This document shows, piece after piece, positions 58,130 to 64,000 of a stretch of DNA of 64,000 bases. The notes beneath the pieces were generated by a model. That model was given only the letters and a program-made list of their open reading frames with translations, was not told the origin of the DNA and did no database searches. The stretch lies in the NCBI GenBank assembly GCA_016271365.2, contig JADMNL010000023.1, forward strand, positions 606,456,501 through 606,520,500, in the 5' to 3' direction. Source of the DNA: Neoceratodus forsteri (taxonomy: Eukaryota > Chordata > Ceratodontiformes > Ceratodontidae). Numbering within the stretch: position 1 is the first letter of the stretch; each line of letters begins with the position of its first letter. A program made the position numbers and the translations under genes.

Positions 58130-58262
58130 TTTAAAAGTTTCAGAATTATATCAGCGCCATAGGAACTGTAGTGTGCTGCTTTTAAACCCTGATGAAGAGG
58201 GTTGTTACCCTCAAAGCGTCAGGGAACCGTCCATTTGTTAGTTCATGTTAAAATAAATTAAT
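58130..58262 (+). mobile_element. Candidate Penelope-type terminal fragment with hammerhead-like hairpin
   Basis: CCCTGATGAAGAGGG, loop TTGTTA, CCCTC, AAAGCGTCAGGG at 58187-58224. The CTGATGA core and a helix-II-like stem are present. The GAAA of a hammerhead is replaced by AAAG, and the outer CCCTGA/TCAGGG could pair as a simple stem instead. The setting (upstream GCGCC, downstream AATAAATTAATTTATTA) resembles terminal parts of Penelope-like elements. An alternative is a SINE end with a conserved hairpin. Confidence 0.35.
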
Positions 58263-58944
58263 TTATTAGCCACAATCTGACTGTATCACATTTTATTTGT
58301 GTCTAAATTGCTTTTAAAATGTTACCTGCTTCCTCGCTCCTTCTGCGTAAGTTGCTTGATGAGAACTGTAGCTACAGTACTTTAGAAACCACAATGGTGG
58401 ATGAAAATCAGGAACAGCGTGTACATAGGCTGCCTTCAGCAACTGTAAGGCTACTACATTGTAATAAAGCTTAATGTTCTGAGAGTTTTAGTAGTTTTGT
58501 GTGGCATTGTTTAAGGTTACTATTCAGTAACATTCTCTCAAGCTGTACACTTTATTAACCCTAGGGTGCCAGAAGATTTAGGACATATAGGTTTTAGGAT
58601 GTATATATGTCCGTGGTACCGCCTCATCCCTCTTGCACTCGGCTCTGATATGACTCAAGGAAGACAACCACGTGGTTGGTAGAAAATCTGCATATGGACA
58701 GAGTTACTGTTTTCAGAACTGTGACAGTTTTGAAGAGCTTCAAAGTATGTATTGCATTTTCAAACAGACTTGTGTTGTTGTAAAGCAGTTGGAGTAGTGG
58801 AAAAGATGCTTTAATAGATATGCAGTGTATATAATGATGCTATGAAGTGTATGTAATAATGCTCAAAACAGCAGTCTCGATTCACCAAACTCCTGATTAT
58901 CCGAGCCAAACTGATGTTGCCCAGTTGGTTCGGATAATCGTGAC
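58263..58944. other. Unassigned sequence
   Basis: Nothing recognised. Confidence 0.4.
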
Positions 58945-59222
58945 TGTAATATATTTAATCTGAACCACTGTGGTTGCAATACAGGAGAACAAGTTTGTGG
59001 TGTCTGTTTAATTCTGTCTCAATGATGTGCTCACGGAAGGATAAAATAGGGTCCAGTCATAACCCAAGGTACTCAAGCCTTGTACATTTTCCATGGTGGG
59101 CCAGATTGTGGGGAGATATTTAATGTAAGTTGCTCATTGTTGTTTTGCAGGAAAACAACCTAATTTTGAAGTTAGTACTATTTAAGAAAGACCATTTTCA
59201 TTTGTCTATCTCTGTGTTTTGT
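58945..59222 (-). mobile_element. L2-like LINE, part after the catalytic box
   Basis: Minus-strand frames give 'VVFLQNNNEQLTLN' and 'LGYDWTLFYPSVSTSLRQN', with the other frame giving 'LDPILSFREHI'. This is the 'KYLGVWLDPxLSFxxHI' block, followed by 'YCNHSGSD'. It continues the RT fragment at 60930-61275. The CR1 at 59225-60928 splits them. Confidence 0.7.
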
Positions 59223-59224
59223 CA

Positions 59225-60928
59225 AAGACTGCTTGCAGCAAACTGTTGAGCATTATGCATTATGGGAGTGGATGAAACAGATGGGGTGATGAAGGTTGAC
59301 AGGGTAATAGAGGGTCTCAGGGCTCTTTGGGTGGATAAGGCACCTGGCCCAGATGGCATACACCCGAGGGTCCTCAGAGAGAACTGGCAGAGGTACTGGC
59401 AGCCCCCTGGCAGATCTGTTTCCACTTCACTAGCAGTGGGTGTGTGCCTTGGGACTGGAGAATGGCTCATGTGGTACCACTTCACAAGAATGGGCCCAAA
59501 GATGAAACTGGTAACTACAGACCACTCAACCTAACCTCCATTGTAAGAAAATTAATGGAGACCATTCTAAAAGAAGGCTGGTAAACTTCCTGGAGGTTAA
59601 TGGTCTCCAGAACAATAGGCAGCATGGGTTTGTCATTGGAGATCCTGCCAGACGAACATCCTAGCATTTTTCAACTGGGTCACAAGGTTGTTGGACAAGG
59701 GCGGGCATTGGATGTACTATACCTGGACTTCAGCAAGGCCTTCGATTCCTGTGTCATATGGAAGGTTGCTTAGCAAACTGAGTAACCTGGGAATTGGGGA
59801 CAAGCTGCTGGGGTGGGTCAGGAGCTGGCTGCAAGAAAGGAACAAGAAAGTGATGGCAAGGGAGCTATCCAGCCTTGACCTTTAACAAGTGGGGTCCCAC
59901 AGGGATCAGTACTCGTCCAGTGCAATTCAACATCTGTATTGGTGACATAGTGGATGGGGTCAGAAGTAAAGTCTGCCTTTTGCAGATGATACTAAGCTCT
60001 GTGGGAGTGGACATAGAAGAGGGGAGACAGGAGCTAAGGGAGGATCTGGCCAGGCTAGAGAAATGGTCTGACATCTGGCAGTTGGGGTTCAATGCCAGAA
60101 ATGCAAGGTCATGCACCTGGGAGCTAGGAACCTAGGGGCCAGCTACTGGCTGGGGGCATACAGGTGCCCAGCTCAGAGGAGGAAAAGGATCTAGGGCTAA
60201 TAGTTAGGGGTGACATGAAACACTCTATGCAGTGTTGTAAAGTGGCAGCAAAACAAAAACAAAAAAAAGGCTGGGATGCATCACCAGAGGAATCACTTCT
60301 AGAAGGAGGAAATCATTATGACCTTATACAGGTCATTGGTGAGACCACACTAGGAGTATTGTGTGCAGTTCTGGTGCCCTTATTTGAAGAAAGACATAAA
60401 TCTACCAGAGGGGGTCCAGTGAATGGTGACCAAGAATGAGCCAGGGCATGGAGGACATGGGATGAGAGGTTAAGGCAACTCAATATGTATTCCCTGAAAG
60501 ACAGAAGGAAAGGGGGATGTGATAGAAACCTTCAAGTACCTAAAGATTATAAACAAGGTTGGAGCACAGGGCATTTTCAATTTAAAAGGAAGGGACAAAA
60601 GGAGGTACAGTCTGAAACTTGTGGAGGTAGATTTTAAAAGAAATGAGGAGGCAATTTTTCACAGAGCGGGTGGAGTCAAAGTGGAATGAACTGCCGGAGG
60701 AAGTGGTATAATTGAAAACAGTGAGAAGTTTTAAAATGGGGGTGGGACAGGGTAAAAGGAAAGTGGCAACAGGAGGGAGTAAGGGAATGGAGGAAGAGAG
60801 GGTGTAGGAGGATAACTCTGTGGCCAAGGGAGAGGACAGCTCCAGTAAAATAAACTGAGCTGTACACTCAAGCAGACTTGATAGACCGCTATGGCCTGTT
60901 TCTGCTGGCAATTTTCGTATGTTTGTAT
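59225..60928 (+). mobile_element. CR1-like LINE, RT and 3' end, best preserved copy
   Basis: The first RT block is 'LWVDKAPGPDGIHPRVLREN' (about 59330). Then come 'GNYRPLNLTS', 'QHGFVIG', 'LYLDFSKAFDS' (about 59720, first catalytic Asp) and 'LGIGDKLLGWVRSWLQERN'. 'SGVPQGSVL' is decayed near 59890. 'FADDTKLCGSGVD' (about 59983-60020) is the catalytic box, followed by 'LARLEKWSDIWQLGFNAR'. The ORF end has 'EEAIFHRAGGVKVE' and 'WNELPEEVV' near 60690. The 3' end reads 'CTATGGCCTGTTTCTGCTGG' to about 60928. Several one-base shifts interrupt the frame. It is 5' truncated, missing the endonuclease. Confidence 0.85.
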
Positions 60929-60929
60929 A

Positions 60930-61275
60930 CTAGATTTGGCTTTACTGTAGATGACAGTGTCATCAGCACTGAGGTGTAAGCTAGTATCACAGTTGCTGCA
61001 GACAAGGAAGAGATCATTAATGAATAAGTTGAATAGCAAAGGTTCCACTCTAGAAGTATGGCATAGGGAGGACTAAGGTAGGACTAAGGGTTTGTGGTGA
61101 TTATGTTACGCAACTGATTTTCATTGATTGTGCCCTGCCAGAGGTAGTCCTTAAACCAAGATACAGCATCATCAGATCTGAGAGACCCATCTGGAGTAAT
61201 TTACAGTAGAGGATATCATGGGTTACATTGTGGAAGACCTTGGTGAGGTCCATGAAAATTGTCATGCTTGGTCAC
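60930..61275 (-). mobile_element. L2-like LINE, RT palm fragment
   Basis: A minus-strand frame gives 'PLLFNLFINDLFLVCSNCD' and 'LHLSADDTVIYSKAKSSIQT' (the YADD box as SADD). Upstream in other frames are 'TIFMDLTKVFHNVTHDIL' (for 'AVFIDLTKAFDTVDHDIL') and 'DDAVSWFKDYL'. The element is interrupted by the CR1 and continues at 58945-59222. Confidence 0.8.
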
Positions 61276-61339
61276 TAAAATGTTCCTCCAGTTGAAGTAG
61301 TACTCATCTGTTCTAGGTTTCCTATTCAGATGCATCACT

Positions 61340-61780
61340 GATCAGTTCGCTTACACTCTCCTTTCCTGTCTCTTTGCCTAATTTGCATATCTGCCCAAGT
61401 CGCCATGCAAAATTTTGAAATCTTCCTCAATTTTGTTTATCCCCCAGTTTGATATTGTCTGCAATTTTATAAATCCAGTCACACCAGGTTCTTGACCCTG
61501 TCCCTAATATACAGATTAAGCAGTGTTAGACCCAACACTGATACCTGAGACACACTGTTTATGACAGTATCCAGTTTTATGTACTTGGATACACTGACCA
61601 TTTGCCTTCTTTCCATTAACCAACACATTATTCGAGAAAAATATTACCTCCTATAGCCTTCCCTCTAGTTTCTCAATTAATTCCTATGTTGGACTGTTGA
61701 ATACATTACTGAAGTCAAGGTACACTATGTTTACCCATTTAACATTAAGCTGCTTTCTGTTTATTGGCTCAAAATTATAG
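61340..61780 (-). mobile_element. CR1-like LINE, RT fragment
   Basis: The plus strand shows the reversed CR1 RT core: 'TTGATATTGTCTGCAATTTT', 'ATATACAGATTAAGCAGTGT', 'CCAACACTGATACCTGAGAC' (the 'GSVLGPxLF' loop reversed) and 'TGAAGTCAAGGTACACTATG' (the 'YxDFxKAFD' block reversed). Decay is high and no frame remains. Assignment rests on the order of these blocks. Confidence 0.65.
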
Positions 61781-62184
61781 TAGATTGGAAATACATGCTG
61801 ACATTTTGTGAAACATTCTATTTTGTAATACAAGGCTCTGATTCCTTAGTAAAATAGCATCCATGATCTTACCCATAGCTCACATTAGGCTTAGTGACCT
61901 TTTATGACTTTTATCTTCTCTGTTCTCATGTTTATGTCTACATAGCAGAGCTATGCAATGTATTGCTGTTATGTAGTAGAGGACACCTCAAGCACATGAC
62001 CAGATACCTCAACTATGTCCTTTCACAGAGGAGTTGAATCACATGAGGTCCTTTCCATTGACTACAGTGCTATTCCTCCCGCCTTCCACCAGGCACACTA
62101 TTCTCCTGGTCTGTACTCACTTCCAGTTCACTTCTGTGTTTGGAAATAGCACTTGTTTTCCTCCCTTATATATATAATGATGTT
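61781..62184. other. Unassigned sequence
   Basis: Nothing recognised. Confidence 0.4.
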
Positions 62185-62590
62185 TACCTGGTGTCTAGTG
62201 GCACCCCGCCTCCAACTGCTGTCCCCATTATTTAACAATGTTCCCTTGTATCTAGTGGCACCCTCCCCCCAATCACCATACCTATCATTTAGTACCATTT
62301 CCTTGATATCTAGTGGCACCTTCCACCCTCCTATCACCACCCCCATTATTTAGTACTATTTCTCTGATGTCTAGTGGCACCTCCACCCTCTGGTCACATC
62401 CCCATTACACAGTACTGTTTCCTTGGTGTCTAGTGGCACTCCTCCACCCTCCGTCACGGTATCCATTGTGTACTACTGTTTCTATGGTGTCTAGTGGCAC
62501 CACCTCACCCTCTGATCACCATCTACGTTATGTAGTACTGCTTTCCTGGTGTCTAGTGGTACCCCCACCTTCTGATCACCATCCCATATT
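62185..62590. repeat. Minisatellite, about 60-bp unit, 7 copies
   Basis: TCTAGTGGCACC starts at 62194, 62251, 62309, 62370, 62429, 62490 and 62552 (last copy TCTAGTGGTACC), a spacing of 57-62 bp. Each unit has a C-rich part (CACCCTC), then CCAT, ATTATTTAGTACT and a T-rich part. Open frames of 66-110 codons on both strands are artefacts of the repeat. Confidence 0.95.
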
Positions 62591-62864
62591 AATTTTACCA
62601 ATGTCAGCTGAAATAAAGAAAACCATCCTTAATTTTTTATTTTAACCTGCAAAAGAAGATGGTACCTCACTGATCTGACACCCACACTCTGACCTCCAGC
62701 TCAGCAGCCATGATCCCACACCCCTATACTGCACACACACCCCTCACTCATCTGAAGGTTGGCTCCATGCTGAAGATTCACACTCTGATCAAAGACATGT
62801 TTTGCTGCTAAACTGCTGACTGCAGTATGAGAAACTAAGGTACATGCAGTTTAATGTATTTAAA
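62591..62864. other. Unassigned sequence
   Basis: Nothing recognised. Confidence 0.4.
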
Positions 62865-63660
62865 TGGATTTTGAGCTTTTTATGCATAACTTTGTCATTT
62901 TGCATATTTGGACCCAAATTTTCAACATGGCCTTTTGGGACCCCACCTCATGACCAATGGTGATGGAATTATGCAATCAGGCCCAAAAGATGATTTGACA
63001 GTCATGTTGTAAAATCACCTTTCAAGAAGAATGCAGACATTTTCACTGCACTTGTTTATGAGGTGGGTTCATAAGAAGGCTATGTTGAAAATGTCAACAA
63101 ATATGTAAAATGACAAAGTTACAAGCGTATATTGAAATGTATCTATGCTTGCTCAAAATGTCTGTAATTTTAAATATTTTGACCCCAAATTTTAACATAC
63201 ACATTTTCACACCACCTCAGTCATGCATGTGACAGCTGATATTTTCAATCTCAGCAAAATGTGTTTTCGCACCTGTGTCGGTGGAATGACATTTTGTGGC
63301 ACAGAAACACATTTTGGCAAGGATTTGAAAACTTTCTCCTATGGAGCTCATGAGGTGGGGTAATAAGAAGGCTATGATGAAAATTTGGTGTACAAATACA
63401 ATGAAATGTCCAGGTTATGATGCAATGTTGTAGTACTTCAACGTTCACATATAAGTTTGCTAATTTTCAATATTTTCAATCCAGACTTTCAACATACCTA
63501 TTTTCCACACCACTTCATAAACGTGACAGGTGTCATTTTTAAATCTTGGACAAGAGGTCTTTTGCAATTGTGGTGCAAAATGATATTTCAGCCAATATAC
63601 TATAAATACTACATGTGACGTTTATAAGGGCAGTCGAAATGATTAGAAAATTTGGGATCA
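62865..63660. repeat. Palindromic satellite, array B (about 3 units)
   Basis: Same family as 53510-54790. Reverse halves are anchored near 62911, 63186 and 63480 ('CCAAATTTTCAACAT', 'CACCTCATGA'). Forward halves are near 63085, 63379 and 63645 ('CATGAGGTGGG', 'AAGGCTATGTTGAAAAT'). Copies here resemble the last unit of array A ('TTTTGGGACCCCACCTCATG') more than its first units. Confidence 0.85.
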
Positions 63661-63674
63661 ACATTAAAAAGACT

Positions 63675-63768
63675 GAATGTGTCAAGAGTAAATGTGTGAA
63701 CAGTCAATGTGTAAAGAGGAATGTGTGAAGAGTGAATGTGCACTGAATGTGTAAAGAGTGAATGTGCC
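63675..63768 (+). repeat. Short tandem repeat, about 15-bp unit
   Basis: The unit AATGTGTAAAGAGTG, with variants, occurs six to seven times. Confidence 0.8.
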
Positions 63769-64000
63769 AGGCCCTGTACTTCTGTAGACAAACAAAGTCT
63801 TCCCATAGCTTAAAGCCCAAAGCAACCTCCACTTCGTGGCACAGGGTCATAACCTCGAAGACAGAACCATGCAGCAATGTAGCACACTGTAAATTAGCGG
63901 ATACATTGCTGGCGCATAGACACAGTGCCAAAAAGCATTTCAGCTGAAGGGAACATGTGGGTGTTTTGTTTTCTTCAGGGCTCCTCCCACCCCCTGTTAT
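63769..64000. other. Unassigned sequence
   Basis: Nothing recognised; the window ends here. Confidence 0.4.

Noticed and set aside
60731..61048. 105-codon minus-strand frame as a single gene
   Set aside because: It crosses the border between the L2-like RT and the inserted CR1; only the first half has RT similarity.
62185..62590. CRISPR array
   Set aside because: The repeats are adjacent degenerate units, not short identical repeats with unique spacers, and the DNA is eukaryotic.
62313..62645. 110-codon plus-strand open frame
   Set aside because: It is a by-product of the 60-bp minisatellite.

Overview
The window looks like repeat-dense DNA from a large vertebrate genome. I found no convincing host protein-coding gene, rRNA or tRNA in 64 kb. 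No reading frame exceeds 190 codons, and almost every recognisable protein stretch belongs to a decayed transposable element. The mixture is L1-type, L2-like and CR1-like LINEs, a Penelope-like element, a Ty3/gypsy element, a PNMA-type gag, MIR-like SINEs, short palindromic DNA elements and satellites. This suits a non-mammalian tetrapod or lobe-finned fish. The recurrent CR1-type 3' tail (a run close to 'GGGCAGACTGGGTGGGCCAA' ending in 'TTTCTATG') makes me favour an amphibian, perhaps a caecilian, but that is an impression and not a proof. Region 1-13 kb: an L2-like LINE on the minus strand (420-2045, split by foreign DNA), a short palindromic element (2802-2962), a CR1-type tail, an old L1 on the plus strand (about 4200-8490), another LINE scrap (8965-9245), and a decayed gag of the PNMA/ZCCHC12 type (9940-11010) with no pol after it. 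Region 13-25 kb: an L2-like LINE of about 3.6 kb (13630-17300) with an NPGP motif near its start, a Penelope-like RT amino-terminal fragment (18775-19310), a minus-strand CR1 fragment (20065-20830), two direct SINE copies, a MIR-like SINE and a CA microsatellite. Region 25.7-34.2 kb: a nested structure. A palindrome of about 1.04 kb (25760-25955 joined to 33353-34195) was split by a nearly full-length minus-strand L1 (25956-33352, short flanking duplication AATTATT). That L1 was in turn entered by a 5'-truncated plus-strand L1 (27737-29032, duplication AAAAGGAATTGGG). Region 34-51.5 kb: a DNA-transposon-like unit with GGCCCGATTCA ends (36350-37204), two copies of an unnamed repeat (here and at 12.5 kb), several CR1 and L2 fragments, two MIR-like SINEs, and a Ty3/gypsy pol with its 3' LTR (48155-51507) that lacks gag and protease and abuts a CR1 endonuclease fragment. 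Region 51.5-64 kb: two arrays of one palindromic satellite (53510-54790 and 62865-63660, period about 270-295 bp) bracket 8 kb. That 8 kb holds two minisatellites, a cluster of hairpins and MITE-like units, a near-perfect palindrome, a hammerhead-like motif and a CR1 inserted in an L2-like LINE. The elements do not cooperate as a pathway; the region records layered insertions. The parts least explained by known families are the palindromic satellite, the split 1 kb palindrome with hammerhead-like motifs in both arms, and the hairpin cluster at 55.4-56.0 kb.
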